From an uncultured Lachnospiraceae bacterium (GTDB lineage Bacteria > Bacillota > Clostridia > Lachnospirales > Lachnospiraceae), in contig CACXAT010000002.1 in the NCBI GenBank assembly GCA_902765725.1, positions 186,001 to 250,000 of the forward strand: a stretch of DNA of 64,000 nucleotides. The letters are read 5' to 3'. Every line of letters begins with the position of its first letter. Position 1 is the first letter of the stretch. Below the pieces are notes generated by a model that searched no databases, had not been told where the DNA came from, and saw only the letters and a list, made by a program, of their open reading frames with translations. Positions 15,099 through 24,344 of the stretch are shown here, in pieces. The position numbers and the translations under genes are program-made.

Positions 15099-16181
15099 AT
15101 GTTGGAACTTAGTATCCCGCTTAATGATTATGAAATCGCTCATAAGGCGCTGTTTCTCTCAGAGGCAGCGCAGCAGCTGTACTATCATCCGATGACTGCA
15201 TCGGAATATGAGGCACTTCCGGATCAATACCGGCTGAGCGACGAGATATTTGCGCGATATCATACAGTTGAAGCAGAGGGGGCGTACTACAGCTATTTGC
15301 CGCTTGGTACCTACCAGGAGGAACGTTTTGCAGTTATGTACAGGCCGTCCCGTTATGCCTTTCCGTATCTTCACAGGCATAACTGCTTTGAGGTCTTTTA
15401 TGTCTACAGCGGCAGGTGCAGGCACTATGTGGACGGGAAACTCAAGATCCTTGAAGAAGGGGATTTCTGCATCATCGGTCCGGACACTGTTCACGCGATC
15501 GAGATGCTGCAGGATGAGGATATCGTTTTTTTATTTCTGATCAGTCAGGAAGCCTTCAATGCGTCTTTTCTGAGTCTGTTTCGGAAGAATCCGCGTCTTC
15601 TTGAGTTTTTCGATGCCATACTGAATAAGAAACAGTATGGCAGCTACATTCTGTATTCGACCGGGAAAGATACTTGGATGCATGAACTGGTATACCATAT
15701 GTACAGGGATAATCTGGAGAGAGATTACCTTATGCAGGCAAGCATCTCCTCGCAGCTGTGCCAGATATTCATCCACCTCCTTCGCAATTACGAGATGGAA
15801 GCTACGATCGAATCGCCGCAGGAGTCAAAACCGGAGCGGCGGTTTGTCGAGCTGATCCATTACCTGACAGATCATTACAACAGCACAACTCTTCAGGAGA
15901 CAGCGGAGCACTTCGGATACAGCGAGGTTTACATCAGCTGTCTCATCCGGAAAGCAGTTGGTCGGACTTTCACTGATTATGTCACCCAGATCCGTATGGA
16001 CCGGGCCAGGGAGATGCTGTCGGATACCACGCTCAGCATCACAGACATAGCACTCAACACCGGCTTCTACGACACCAGTCATTTCACGAACAAATTCAAA
16101 AAATGCTGCGGGGTCACTCCGAGCTCGTTCAGAAAAAAGGCGAGGGAACAGGCGCGGACAAATTCACAGTATATAATTTAA
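15099..16181 (+). CDS. AraC-family transcriptional regulator
   Basis: 360 residues from ATG 15099 (TTGGAG lies 7 nt upstream; a GTG at 15078 is less likely). The N-terminal half has a cupin-like sensor (LHRHNCFEVFYVYSG, then GDFCIIGPDTVHAI). The C-terminal 100 residues hold two helix-turn-helix motifs (TLQETAEHFGYSEVYISCLIRKAVG and SITDIALNTGFYDTSHFTNKFKKCCG) with the closing P-S-S-F-R. Divergent from the GPH symporter, so it most likely activates sugar uptake. A hairpin at 16202-16232 follows the gene. Confidence 0.92.
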   Translation: MLELSIPLNDYEIAHKALFLSEAAQQLYYHPMTASEYEALPDQYRLSDEIFARYHTVEAEGAYYSYLPLGTYQEERFAVMYRPSRYAFPYLHRHNCFEVFYVYSGRCRHYVDGKLKILEEGDFCIIGPDTVHAIEMLQDEDIVFLFLISQEAFNASFLSLFRKNPRLLEFFDAILNKKQYGSYILYSTGKDTWMHELVYHMYRDNLERDYLMQASISSQLCQIFIHLLRNYEMEATIESPQESKPERRFVELIHYLTDHYNSTTLQETAEHFGYSEVYISCLIRKAVGRTFTDYVTQIRMDRAREMLSDTTLSITDIALNTGFYDTSHFTNKFKKCCGVTPSSFRKKAREQARTNSQYII

Positions 16182-16201
16182 AAAAAAACTGATGCTGTAA
16201 A

Positions 16202-16232
16202 GGCAGCCCCGAGTGATGAATCCGGGGCTGTC
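16202..16232 (+). terminator. Hairpin after the AraC-type gene
   Basis: GGCAGCCCCG (16202-16211) pairs with CGGGGCTGTC (16223-16232) with one mismatch; no clear T-tract follows. Confidence 0.5.
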
Positions 16233-16259
16233 TGATACCATCAGCTGAACAGTAAACCT

Positions 16260-16288
16260 GTGACATGTTTGCATAAGTATGATATCAT
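16260..16288 (+). promoter_or_regulatory. Possible promoter of the DUF308 / UbiB-kinase operon
   Basis: GTGACA 16260-16265, 17-nt spacer, TATCAT 16283-16288. Weak match to consensus. Confidence 0.4.
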
Positions 16289-16361
16289 AAAATTGATATT
16301 CATACGTTGGCGGGAGAAGATCCCGCACAGGGAACCGCAATGAGAAGGAGGTTTTGCCGAA

Positions 16362-16910
16362 ATGCTGTTTCAGGAACTCGGAAAGATGAAGCGGACCTGG
16401 ATCATGACATCGATCATCCTGATCGCGTTCGGAATCGTCATGATGCTGTGCCCGGTTCGATATATGCAGTTGATGATCTCTGCGTTGGGATACATGCTTC
16501 TGGTCGCGACAGTGGTCATGTGTCTGGACTTTCTGTCCAGCAAAAAAACGCTTATGAACTATGTGCTGCTGACGCTGGCACTGTTTGTGGGGATCCTGGG
16601 TCTCTTTGTGCTGGTGCACCGCGCAGACGTCCTTAAGATCCTGAGTCTGCTGTTTGGCCTGTTCATGATCTTTGAGGGCCTCAGCGATCTGTTCAGCTCA
16701 TTTGTATATGCCCGGCGCGCCGGACAGGCCACCTGGTGGGCGCTGGCGATCATTTCAGGTGTGACGATCATACTCGGAGTGCTTCTTCTGGTAAACCCGT
16801 GGTGGAAGGATTCCTTCCGGCTGAAGCAGGTGATCGGAGAGATGCTGCTGTTCTCTTCTCTGGCAAGCATTATCAGAACGATCATGACCTGGCCGTTCAA
16901 GAGCATCTGA
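16362..16910 (+). CDS. DUF308 (HdeD-like) membrane protein
   Basis: 182 residues with six hydrophobic segments in short hairpins (WIMTSIILIAFGIVMMLCP; LMISALGYMLLVATVVMCL; YVLLTLALFVGILGLFVLV and so on), the pattern of DUF308/HdeD-like proteins. The role is unknown; E. coli HdeD is linked to acid stress. A strong GAGAAGGAGG ribosome binding site lies upstream. The UbiB-family kinase gene starts 14 nt after its stop, so they are cotranscribed. Confidence 0.8.
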   Translation: MLFQELGKMKRTWIMTSIILIAFGIVMMLCPVRYMQLMISALGYMLLVATVVMCLDFLSSKKTLMNYVLLTLALFVGILGLFVLVHRADVLKILSLLFGLFMIFEGLSDLFSSFVYARRAGQATWWALAIISGVTIILGVLLLVNPWWKDSFRLKQVIGEMLLFSSLASIIRTIMTWPFKSI

Positions 16911-16924
16911 GAGGAGGGTGAGTT

Positions 16925-18898
16925 ATGTCAAATGATCAGAATCAGAATCTGAATGAAGAGCAGAACCTGAATGAAGAGCAGGTACTCAGCGAGAATCAGG
17001 CTCCGGTCGAGGAACAGCCTAAGGTCGAGGAACAGACTCCGGTGGAGGAAGAGGTTCCGGTCGAGGAGCAGCCTAAGGCCGAGGAGCCGGCTCCGGCGAA
17101 GGAGCAGCCCAAGGCGGCTAAAGAGAGTAAGGAGATCACAGCCCAGGAACTGGAAGCGATGGCGCGGGAGCTGAAGCAGACAGCGATGGAGCTGGAGAAG
17201 AAGGCAGCGGCGCTGAAGGAAACCACCAGGGACAGGGTACAGGAACTGGAAGAGGAACTGGAAGCGGCTGCGGAAGGCGACGTGGATTCACTCCATAATA
17301 TGGAGAAGAAGGGGAAGAAGGGCCGCGCTCTGGAGATCTTCGGAGTCTTTGCGAAGCATAACTTCTATGCGAACGGACTGACCCCTGAAGAGCTGCGGAC
17401 CACACTGGAGGATCTCGGACCGACCTATGTCAAGATCGGACAGATCATGTCCAGCCGTCTGGATCTGCTGCCGGAGAGCTACTGCACTGAGCTGGAGAAG
17501 CTTCGCCAGAATGTACAGGAGCTGGATCCGAAGATGGCCCGTGCAGTCATCGAGCAGGAGACCGGCAGGAAGATCGAGGACATCTACAGCGAGTTCCATG
17601 ACAAGCCGTTGGGCTCGGCCTCTGTCGGACAGGCCCACTTTGGAGTGCTCAAGGATGGCCGGAAGGTCGTGACCAAGGTACAGCGTCCGTTCATCGCGGA
17701 TATGATGCGGGAAGACTTTGTCCTGCTCAAGAAGCTGGCGAAGGGCGTGAGCACGGTCGGAGAGAATTCGGATGCGGACAACCAGATGGATCTGGTCGAG
17801 GTCATCGAAGAGTTCGAGAAGGTAACGGAGGAAGAGCTGGACTTCCGGGTGGAAGCTGCCAATACCCGTTATTTTAAGGAAAATGTCATAGAGGATGAGT
17901 CGAAGATCACCTGCCCGGACGTGATCGATGAACTGACCACCGAGCGGATCTTCACGATGTCATTTGTCGACGGTTATTCCGTCTCGAAGAGAGAGAAGAT
18001 CATCGAGGACGGCTTCGATGTGGAAGAGATCGGCCGCAGCATCGTGGACAGCTATGTACACCAGGTGCTGGATGTGGGAACCTTCCACGCGGATCCGCAT
18101 CAGGGCAATCTGATGATCCAGCGGGAGAATGGCGTGCCGGTGTGGATCGACTTCGGCATGATCGGGCGCATCACACAGAGCGACATCAAGGTGATCCAGC
18201 AGCTGGTCCTGGCCGTCCTGGAGAAGGACGTGGAGACCATTGCCAACGCAGTTCTGGGTCTGGGAGCCGCGTCTCCGAAGACCAACAGGGATCGTCTGAT
18301 CGAGGACCTGGATACGTTCATGGATCAGTACATCAATGTGACAAGCATCGATGATCTGGACCTGTCGAGGCTGTTTGAAGAGATCTGCACACTGGCAGAC
18401 AAGCATCATATCAAGCTGCCTGGCCGCTTTACGATGCTGGTGAGGTCCCTTGCGACCATCGAGGGTGTGATCGAGCAGCTGTGCCCGTCGCTGAACCTCT
18501 TTGAGATCGTCTCAGGGAAGCTGATGAAGCGGGCGAAGGACAGCTTCAACCTGGAGCAGGAGATCCTCTCCCTCGGCAAGGATGCGCTGGAGATCAGCAA
18601 GAAGGCTGCACGGATCCCGGCTCAGGTATCGGATGTCCTGAAGGGCGTTGCCAGAGGACGGACGAAGATCAATCTGGAGCTGACAGGCTATGAGGAACTG
18701 CTCAACAAGGGCGGTGACTCCATCAAGAATGTGGTGCTCGCGCTCTTTGCCTGCATCCTGTTTGTCGGATCCTGTATCCTGTCGCTGGCGGACATCTCGC
18801 CCAAGGCACCCGGCGGCATGCCGGCAATCTCGGCGATCGGCCTGATCTTCTCGATCGGACTTGCGATCTATACGGTGAAAAACATCGGAAAAAAATAG
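16925..18898 (+). CDS. UbiB/AarF/ABC1-family atypical kinase
   Basis: 657 residues. The N-terminal 100 residues are a low-complexity Glu/Gln/Pro/Lys tail with repeated PVEEQPKVEEQ units plus a short coiled coil. The UbiB fold follows: the family-specific KIGQ motif in TYVKIGQIMSSRLDLLP, the Ala-containing loop PLGSASVGQAHFG, catalytic HADPHQGNLMI, and WIDFGMIGR as the DFG equivalent. Two membrane helices close the protein (VVLALFACILFVGSCIL; ISAIGLIFSIGLAIYTV). Family members support quinone or lipid metabolism; in an anaerobe without evident quinone genes nearby the substrate is unknown. Confidence 0.92.
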   Translation: MSNDQNQNLNEEQNLNEEQVLSENQAPVEEQPKVEEQTPVEEEVPVEEQPKAEEPAPAKEQPKAAKESKEITAQELEAMARELKQTAMELEKKAAALKETTRDRVQELEEELEAAAEGDVDSLHNMEKKGKKGRALEIFGVFAKHNFYANGLTPEELRTTLEDLGPTYVKIGQIMSSRLDLLPESYCTELEKLRQNVQELDPKMARAVIEQETGRKIEDIYSEFHDKPLGSASVGQAHFGVLKDGRKVVTKVQRPFIADMMREDFVLLKKLAKGVSTVGENSDADNQMDLVEVIEEFEKVTEEELDFRVEAANTRYFKENVIEDESKITCPDVIDELTTERIFTMSFVDGYSVSKREKIIEDGFDVEEIGRSIVDSYVHQVLDVGTFHADPHQGNLMIQRENGVPVWIDFGMIGRITQSDIKVIQQLVLAVLEKDVETIANAVLGLGAASPKTNRDRLIEDLDTFMDQYINVTSIDDLDLSRLFEEICTLADKHHIKLPGRFTMLVRSLATIEGVIEQLCPSLNLFEIVSGKLMKRAKDSFNLEQEILSLGKDALEISKKAARIPAQVSDVLKGVARGRTKINLELTGYEELLNKGGDSIKNVVLALFACILFVGSCILSLADISPKAPGGMPAISAIGLIFSIGLAIYTVKNIGKK

Positions 18899-18939
18899 TC
18901 CGTAACAGGTTTGGCTGAACAGACAGAAGCCTGTAAACG

Positions 18940-18975
18940 ACAAGGGGTGATGGATCAGCCACACCCCTTGTTTTA
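18940..18975 (+). terminator. Terminator after the UbiB-family gene
   Basis: 10-bp stem ACAAGGGGTG (18940-18949) with CACCCCTTGT (18962-18971), followed by TTTAT. It ends immediately before the next gene. Confidence 0.75.
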
Positions 18976-18992
18976 TGCATATGAGGAATAAA

Positions 18993-20840
18993 ATGAACAA
19001 GACAAGTGATACCGCGCTCCGCGGGGAGATCCGGAGACTGGCGAGACAGTCTCTGAGAAGGCATTACTGGATATTTGTCGTGGCGGCTCTTGCCGCAGCC
19101 ATACTGGGAACGGACTATGCCAACACGACACAGGTCTTCCGGATCCAGAGAAGGATCCGGACCGAAAATACACAGCCGGTGCAGGAGATCCGGCCCGCGA
19201 TGGGAGCGGGAGGATCCGCCGACGTTACCGTGTTCAATGACCTGATCAATGGAGACTGGCAGGGGATCATTGACGCAGTCGGGTACCGTCTGGAGGTGCT
19301 GCAGGGAAAAGAGACCTATGTGGGGGATGTGCAGCTGGGACATTCCAGAGGCGTATTTGCTTCTATTGTCAATGAGTTTGAATCCGGCGCCCTGCTGCTG
19401 TCTTTGCTGACGCTGATCGATACGATCCTCGGATCCAGGAAACTGGCAGTGATCCTGCTGGCGCTGCTGGGCTTCACGATCATGGCCCTGTTCTGGCTGC
19501 TGGTGGGCAACGTGTACCGCGCTGTCTGCTGCCGCCTGTTCTTGGAAGGCAGGATCTACGAGAAGATCCCGGCCTCCCGCTTCATGTTCCTCTACCGTGT
19601 CAAGAAGCACACGAAAGCCGCATTGTCCATGGCCCTGTACACATTGCTGAAGTACCTGTGGCTTCTGACGATCATCGGCTATCCGATCAAGCGGTATTCG
19701 TATCTGCTGGTCCCGTATCTGGTGGCGGAGAACCCGGACCTGTCGGCGGGGGAAGCGGTCCGCCTGTCCTCCAGGATGATGAAGGGGCATAAATGGGAAG
19801 CATTTCTGCTGGAACTTACCCTTCTTCCGTGGACTCTGCTGTCGATCGCAACGGGAGGCCTGGCCGGTATCCTGTTCTGCAATCCCTACCGGGAAGCTGT
19901 GCTGGCGGAGTACAGTTCGCGTGTCCGCAGCCAGGCGAAAGAGCAGAAGGTGGAAGGTACGAACCGGCTGAACGACCGGTATCTCTTCGAAGCGCCGGCG
20001 GAGGCAGAGCTTGAATCCGCCTACCAGGATGTCGCACAGAGAGAGGCAGACGGAACGGATGTGAGCCAGGCACGCGGCGGTGTCTGGGGATGGCTGGAAT
20101 CCTGGTTTGGGATCGTCCCTTCTGTGGATGAGAGGGAAAAAGAATACCGGACCCACATGCAGGCTGACCTGAAGAAGAACGAGTATCTGGACGCGCTGGC
20201 GGGAAAGACCTATCCCACAAGGCTGTATCCCATCAAAGAGGTGCATAAGCGCAAGAGAACAGATAACCTGGGCTACATGCGGCACTACTCTGTAGCGGCG
20301 GTCATCCTGCTGTTCTTCCTGTTCTGCATGTTCGGATGGTTCTGGGAAGTGACGCTTCACCTGATACAGACTGGAGAGTTTGCCAACAGAGGCGTCCTGC
20401 ACGGTCCCTGGCTTCCGATCTACGGCAGCGGCGGGGCCCTGATCCTGACGCTGCTGTACCGGCTTCGCAGGAAGGCGATCGCCGAATTCACTGCCATCAT
20501 CATCGTATGCGGCATCGTGGAATATCTCACATCCTGGATCCTGGAGGTTCTCCATGACGGCGCCAAATGGTGGGATTATACCGGATATTATCTCAACCTG
20601 AACGGCCGCATCTGCGCGGAAGGCCTTCTGGTGTTCGGCATAGGAGGCATGGCTTTCATCTATGTGCTGGCACCTGTCATTGACAATATCATTGAACAGT
20701 TCAGCATGAAGATCCTGGTGCCGGTCTGCGCCGCGCTTCTTATCGTCTTCGGTGTGGATGCAGTGTACTCCGGTATTCATCCCAATCAGGGAAAAGGAGT
20801 GACGGAGTCGGCTGCGGATTCATCCCATCTTCCAGGATAA
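18993..20840 (+). CDS. DUF975 / CmpB-like membrane fusion protein
   Basis: 615 residues from ATG 18993, chosen because GAGGA lies 5 nt upstream; ATGs at 18975 and 18981 lack a site. The first 300 residues look like DUF975 (basic N-terminus, then several membrane segments, with VPYLVAENPDLSAGEAVRLSSRMMKGHKW). A soluble linker follows, and the last 180 residues match the CmpB 'putative ABC-transporter type IV' domain (FGWFWEV, NRGVLHGPWLPIYGSGG, EYLTSWILE, WWDYTGYYLNLNGRICAEG). Function is unknown. The two domains are usually separate proteins, so the fusion is notable. Confidence 0.8.
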   Translation: MNKTSDTALRGEIRRLARQSLRRHYWIFVVAALAAAILGTDYANTTQVFRIQRRIRTENTQPVQEIRPAMGAGGSADVTVFNDLINGDWQGIIDAVGYRLEVLQGKETYVGDVQLGHSRGVFASIVNEFESGALLLSLLTLIDTILGSRKLAVILLALLGFTIMALFWLLVGNVYRAVCCRLFLEGRIYEKIPASRFMFLYRVKKHTKAALSMALYTLLKYLWLLTIIGYPIKRYSYLLVPYLVAENPDLSAGEAVRLSSRMMKGHKWEAFLLELTLLPWTLLSIATGGLAGILFCNPYREAVLAEYSSRVRSQAKEQKVEGTNRLNDRYLFEAPAEAELESAYQDVAQREADGTDVSQARGGVWGWLESWFGIVPSVDEREKEYRTHMQADLKKNEYLDALAGKTYPTRLYPIKEVHKRKRTDNLGYMRHYSVAAVILLFFLFCMFGWFWEVTLHLIQTGEFANRGVLHGPWLPIYGSGGALILTLLYRLRRKAIAEFTAIIIVCGIVEYLTSWILEVLHDGAKWWDYTGYYLNLNGRICAEGLLVFGIGGMAFIYVLAPVIDNIIEQFSMKILVPVCAALLIVFGVDAVYSGIHPNQGKGVTESAADSSHLPG

Positions 20841-20858
20841 ATACGAGATGATGCAGTA

Positions 20859-20898
20859 AAAAAACGGTGCGGGAACTTAAGTCCCTGCACCGTTTTTT
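20859..20898. terminator. Bidirectional terminator
   Basis: Stem ACGGTGC..GGGA with TCCC..GCACCGT (one bulge), flanked by A-tract on the left and seven T on the right; serves the plus gene ending 20840 and the minus gene ending 20914. Confidence 0.85.
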
Positions 20899-20913
20899 TG
20901 CTTCGCGATGGAT

Positions 20914-21123
20914 TTATTTCAGCTTCTCCGGGTCCTGATCGTCCTGATAGATGCCCTGTGCGGCATTGACAAGATCCATGTCTTCATCAGAAAGGCTCTG
21001 GAACGGGAAGGAAGTAACCTTGCTCGAAGAAGCTGACTGGAAGAGCTGTTTTGCAAGCCTTGCCTTGAGATCCGTGTGCTTTGAAAAATCTGTGTTGGAA
21101 AACATCTTTTCGATATCCTTCAT
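20914..21123 (-). CDS. Small protein with RiPP-leader-like motif
   Basis: 69 residues: MKDIEKMFSNTDFSKHTDLK, then a Ser-rich middle, LSDEDMDLVNAAQG (about 43-56), and a hydrophilic tail without Cys. The LSDExxDxVxAA block resembles the end of peptide-natural-product leaders, but no modification enzyme, protease or exporter gene is nearby and the tail is only 13 residues. It also resembles short conserved Lachnospiraceae proteins of unknown role. A strong GGGAGG ribosome binding site precedes the ATG, so it is very likely expressed. Confidence 0.65.
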   Translation of the reverse strand: MKDIEKMFSNTDFSKHTDLKARLAKQLFQSASSSKVTSFPFQSLSDEDMDLVNAAQGIYQDDQDPEKLK

Positions 21124-21327
21124 AATAGTACCTCCCTGTCTGGTATAATTGATAATCTATTCTGTAAACTGCTTCATCGCAGGTCTTTAAAAATCTGTAA
21201 GGGTAGCTCTCTTGCTACATCTGTATATACGCAGGATGGAAAAAGATTCCACGCAAAATAATCATTTTATCTTCAGAAATTTTTTTGCAAGAGTAAATTC
21301 CCGTTTTCCGGGCGGATGAACGGGCGC

Positions 21328-22041
21328 TTAGCAGGAGGGATGCTCGATCAGTTTGCAGATCGGATTCCCCTGAGCAGAGAACCTTGCCTCGTACTCGGTC
21401 ATGATGTTGCCCTGGTTCATGGCAGGGTCGTGGTGCAGGTCATAGGTGCACGCGTCCAGGATCCAGCCCGCTTCCCGGGTCTCCTCCAGGGCGAAGTCGA
21501 ACAGACTGCGGTTGTCGGTCTTGAATTCGACATGGGCGCCGGGGGCGAGCACCTGGGCGTACCGGCCAAGGAAGACCCTGCCCGGGAGCCTGCGCTTGGC
21601 GTGGCGCTCTTTGGGCCAGGGATCCGAGAAGTTCAGATAGATGCGGTCTGCCTCTTCCGGAGCGAAGATGTCGGTCAGATACTCGGCGTTCATCCGAAGC
21701 AGAAGGATGTTGCTGAGCGCATTGCCCTCCTTCGCCATGGCGTCCAGCTTCCGCACCGGATGTACCAGGACGGAAGAGTAGTTCTCGATGCCGATGTAAT
21801 TGATGTCCGGATTGCGCCGGGCCAGCTCCAGAAGAAACTGCCCCTTCCCCATGCCGATCTCCAGGTGGAGCGGGTGCTTCTTACCTGCGCCTGCAGCAGT
21901 TTCAGGGTCTGCGGACTGACTGCGGAGCTTTTCAAAAGCTTCTGCCCATCTTCCGCGGCAGGAGGCCATGTCCTTTTCATCGATCACGTAGGGACTGGCA
22001 AGCAGTTCGTCACGGGCAGAGGGAATATTGCGAAGTCTCAT
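21328..22041 (-). CDS. trmB: tRNA (guanine-N7)-methyltransferase
   Basis: 237 residues; methylates G46 in the tRNA variable loop using S-adenosylmethionine. The SAM-binding motif is LHLEIGMGKGQFLLELA (about 58-74), followed by NYIGIE. The family hallmark LNFSDPWPKERHAKRRL is intact, as is EFKTDNRSLFDFAL near the C-terminus. Length is normal. It is divergent from the GreA-family gene. Confidence 0.96.
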   Translation of the reverse strand: MRLRNIPSARDELLASPYVIDEKDMASCRGRWAEAFEKLRSQSADPETAAGAGKKHPLHLEIGMGKGQFLLELARRNPDINYIGIENYSSVLVHPVRKLDAMAKEGNALSNILLLRMNAEYLTDIFAPEEADRIYLNFSDPWPKERHAKRRLPGRVFLGRYAQVLAPGAHVEFKTDNRSLFDFALEETREAGWILDACTYDLHHDPAMNQGNIMTEYEARFSAQGNPICKLIEHPSC

Positions 22042-22232
22042 TTAGTCATTTCCTTCCGATGATTGTAATGCTCCCGGCCAGGGGCTTTGACCTGGACAGA
22101 GCGGCTGTTTTTTCATTATTCCCGCATGAGAGCGGATTGTCAAGATTACTTACAGGGTGAAAAAAGAAAAAAACTGTAGTACAATGTCTTGTGCGATTTT
22201 CGCGCCAGAAATAAAGAATATGGGAGTGTGCC

Positions 22233-22739
22233 ATGCAAAGACAAAAACTGACCAGGGGAGATGTGAAGAAGATCGAGGAGGAGCTCGAGCACCGCAAGCT
22301 CGTCGTGCGCAAGAAGGCTGCCGCGGATATTGCCGAGGCTGCGGCGCAGGGAGACCGGAGCGAGAACTTTGAGTATTACGCGGCCAAGAAGTTCCGCGGT
22401 GAAAATGAGAGCCGCATCCGCTACCTGGAGAGGGTGCTGAAAACAGCCGAGATCATCTCCGACGAGTCAAAAGAGGATGAAGTCGGGATGAACAATACGG
22501 TCGTGATCTATGACATGGATATGCAGGAGGAGGAGACGCTGCGCATCGTCACATCGATGAGAGGCGATATGCTGAACGGGCTGATCTCGATCGAATCTCC
22601 CATCGGGAAGGCGCTGATGGGCAGGAAGGTCGGAGACGTGGTGACGGTCAATGTGGACAACGGTTATTCCTACCAGGTCGAGATCCGAAAGATCATCAAG
22701 GAAAATGATGAGTCCGCGGACCGTATCCGCTCCTTCTGA
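22233..22739 (+). CDS. greA: GreA/GreB-family transcription elongation factor
   Basis: 168 residues. The N-terminal coiled coil contains the tip signature AAQGDRSENFEYYAAK, whose acidic residues stimulate transcript cleavage by stalled RNA polymerase. The C-terminal FKBP-like domain includes SIESPIGKALMGRKVGDVV. An acidic loop DESKEDEVGMNNTVVIYD joins them. GGGAGTG precedes the ATG. Slightly longer than a typical 157-residue GreA and with extra residues in the coil, so it could be a second Gre paralogue. ispE follows after 69 nt. Confidence 0.9.
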   Translation: MQRQKLTRGDVKKIEEELEHRKLVVRKKAAADIAEAAAQGDRSENFEYYAAKKFRGENESRIRYLERVLKTAEIISDESKEDEVGMNNTVVIYDMDMQEEETLRIVTSMRGDMLNGLISIESPIGKALMGRKVGDVVTVNVDNGYSYQVEIRKIIKENDESADRIRSF

Positions 22740-22808
22740 GAGCAGACCGTATGGAAGACTGCTGCGCTCAGGCGCAGATGAACCGGGGAGAAATGAACTG
22801 GAGGACAT

Positions 22809-23684
22809 ATGAGACAGATCAATCTCAAGGCGATGGCGAAGATCAACCTGGGACTGGATGTGGTGAGAAGGCGTGAGGACGGCTATCATGACCTGCGCAT
22901 GGTCATGCAGACGGTGAGGCTTTTTGACCGCGTCAGGCTCTCCGCGACACGCTCGCACGGTGTGCGGCTGAAGACCAATCTGGGATTCCTGCCGACAGAC
23001 CAGAGCAACCATGCCAGCAGGGCGGCGCAGATGCTGATCGATGAATACGGCATCAAAGAGGGTGTGTTCATCGAGCTTCAGAAGCATATACCGGTTGCCG
23101 CGGGACTTGCGGGCGGAAGCTCGGACGCGGCGGCAGTGCTGGTGGGAATGAACCAGCTCTTTAAGCTGGGCCTTGACCAGGAGGCGCTGAGACTTCGGGG
23201 CGTCAAAATCGGTGCGGACGTGCCCTACTGCATCATGCGCGGGACCGCGCTGGCAGAGGGGATCGGCGACGTGCTGACGGAGCTTCCGGCAATACCGGAC
23301 TGCAGCATCGTAATCGCGAAGCCCGACGTCCGGGTCTCGACCAAGTATGTATACACGCATCTGAAGCTGGATGAGAACACGCTGCACCCGGATATCGACG
23401 CCCAGATCGAGGCGGTCCGCGCGGGGGACCTGAAGGGTATGTGCGCGTGCTGCGGCAATGTGCTGGAGAGCGTCACGGAGACGGCATATCCGAAGATCAC
23501 GGCCCTCAAGAAGAAGATGCTGGAGAGCGGTGCGCTGGCTTCCATGATGAGCGGGAGCGGTCCCTCCGTATTCGGGATCTTTGAAGACCGATCAAAAGCG
23601 CAGGCAGTCTATGAGCAGCTGCGCGGCAGGGCGGATGGAATGCAGGTGTTCCTGACCAGCCCGTTCTTCCCCCGGTCACGCTGA
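22809..23684 (+). CDS. ispE: 4-diphosphocytidyl-2-C-methyl-D-erythritol kinase
   Basis: 291-residue GHMP kinase of the MEP isoprenoid pathway; phosphorylates CDP-ME at the 2-hydroxyl. Visible motifs: substrate-binding KAMAKINLGLDV at the start, ATP-binding PVAAGLAGGSSDAAAVL (about 95-112), and C-terminal SGSGPSVFG. TGGAGGACAT gives a clear ribosome binding site. The 3' end overlaps the convergent HTH gene by 9 nt. Confidence 0.96.
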   Translation: MRQINLKAMAKINLGLDVVRRREDGYHDLRMVMQTVRLFDRVRLSATRSHGVRLKTNLGFLPTDQSNHASRAAQMLIDEYGIKEGVFIELQKHIPVAAGLAGGSSDAAAVLVGMNQLFKLGLDQEALRLRGVKIGADVPYCIMRGTALAEGIGDVLTELPAIPDCSIVIAKPDVRVSTKYVYTHLKLDENTLHPDIDAQIEAVRAGDLKGMCACCGNVLESVTETAYPKITALKKKMLESGALASMMSGSGPSVFGIFEDRSKAQAVYEQLRGRADGMQVFLTSPFFPRSR

Positions 23685-24344
23685 TCGGAGCGGTCTGGCA
23701 CCGGGCCGTTCAAGAAGATCCGCCATATTGCAGTGAAGTACGACGGAAAGCTTCTCCAGAGTGCTGCCCTGTGCCTTATTAATGTCTTTCAGACGCTGTT
23801 CATAATGCTGGATCATGCGCGGAGAGAGACCAGCGGCATATGCCAGAGCGCGCTGGGACATTCCGGTAAGTCTCCTGAGTCTTGCCAGATTCGTAGTGGT
23901 ATCAATCGCCGGGATCCGCTGGTTGAGCGCGTCCACAAACTGCATGATATCCATCTCATGGAAGGGGTTATACATAGCAGTGATCTCGCTTGGCTTAATG
24001 CAGGAATAGATATCCCGGAAGGTGTGGGCGGAGTGCCACTGGTAATACGCAAGCGCCCATCCGCACCAGTAGACCGGGCTTTTCTCCATGGACCAGACGG
24101 GTGAAACCGTGCAGTGTTTTCCGGTAGCTGAAAAAAGGACTCTGTCAGCCAGCTCTATGCCGGACATTCCCACAGTGTATCGTGCATCTCCGTTTTCAAA
24201 TGCTTTCGCGATCCCGGTTGACAGGAACATCTCAAAGAAAACATCCTGTTCATATCCGACATCTTCAACGGCATACCGAAGCATCTGTGCAAGCGCAATC
24301 TGCGCTTTTGACAGATAGTTTTCATCGTAGGCGTGGATCATCAT
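23676..24344 (-). CDS. HTH protein, probable antitoxin partner of DUF3990
   Basis: 222 residues. The N-terminal 130 residues form a helical domain seen in Lachnospiraceae HTH proteins paired with DUF3990 (YLSKAQIALAQMLRYAVED, TVGMSGIELADRVL, YWCGWALAYYQWHSAHTF). A Cro/C1 helix-turn-helix follows (LRRLTGMSQRALAYAAGLSPRMIQHYEQRLKDINKA). The start overlaps the upstream DUF3990 gene by 23 nt and has AAGGAG at good distance, so the two are translationally coupled. Likely it neutralises the partner and represses the operon through the inverted repeat at 25025-25042; this is inference from the layout. Confidence 0.75.
   Translation of the reverse strand: MMIHAYDENYLSKAQIALAQMLRYAVEDVGYEQDVFFEMFLSTGIAKAFENGDARYTVGMSGIELADRVLFSATGKHCTVSPVWSMEKSPVYWCGWALAYYQWHSAHTFRDIYSCIKPSEITAMYNPFHEMDIMQFVDALNQRIPAIDTTTNLARLRRLTGMSQRALAYAAGLSPRMIQHYEQRLKDINKAQGSTLEKLSVVLHCNMADLLERPGARPLRSA

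Noticed and set aside
18723..20780. A 685-codon open frame on the minus strand
   Set aside because: It lies antisense to the UbiB-family gene's end and the DUF975/CmpB gene, has low-complexity His/Gln/Arg-rich composition and no domain; it is a by-product of GC-rich codon use.
22467..23387. A 306-codon minus-strand open frame
   Set aside because: Antisense to the Gre-family gene and ispE, both of which are certain genes.
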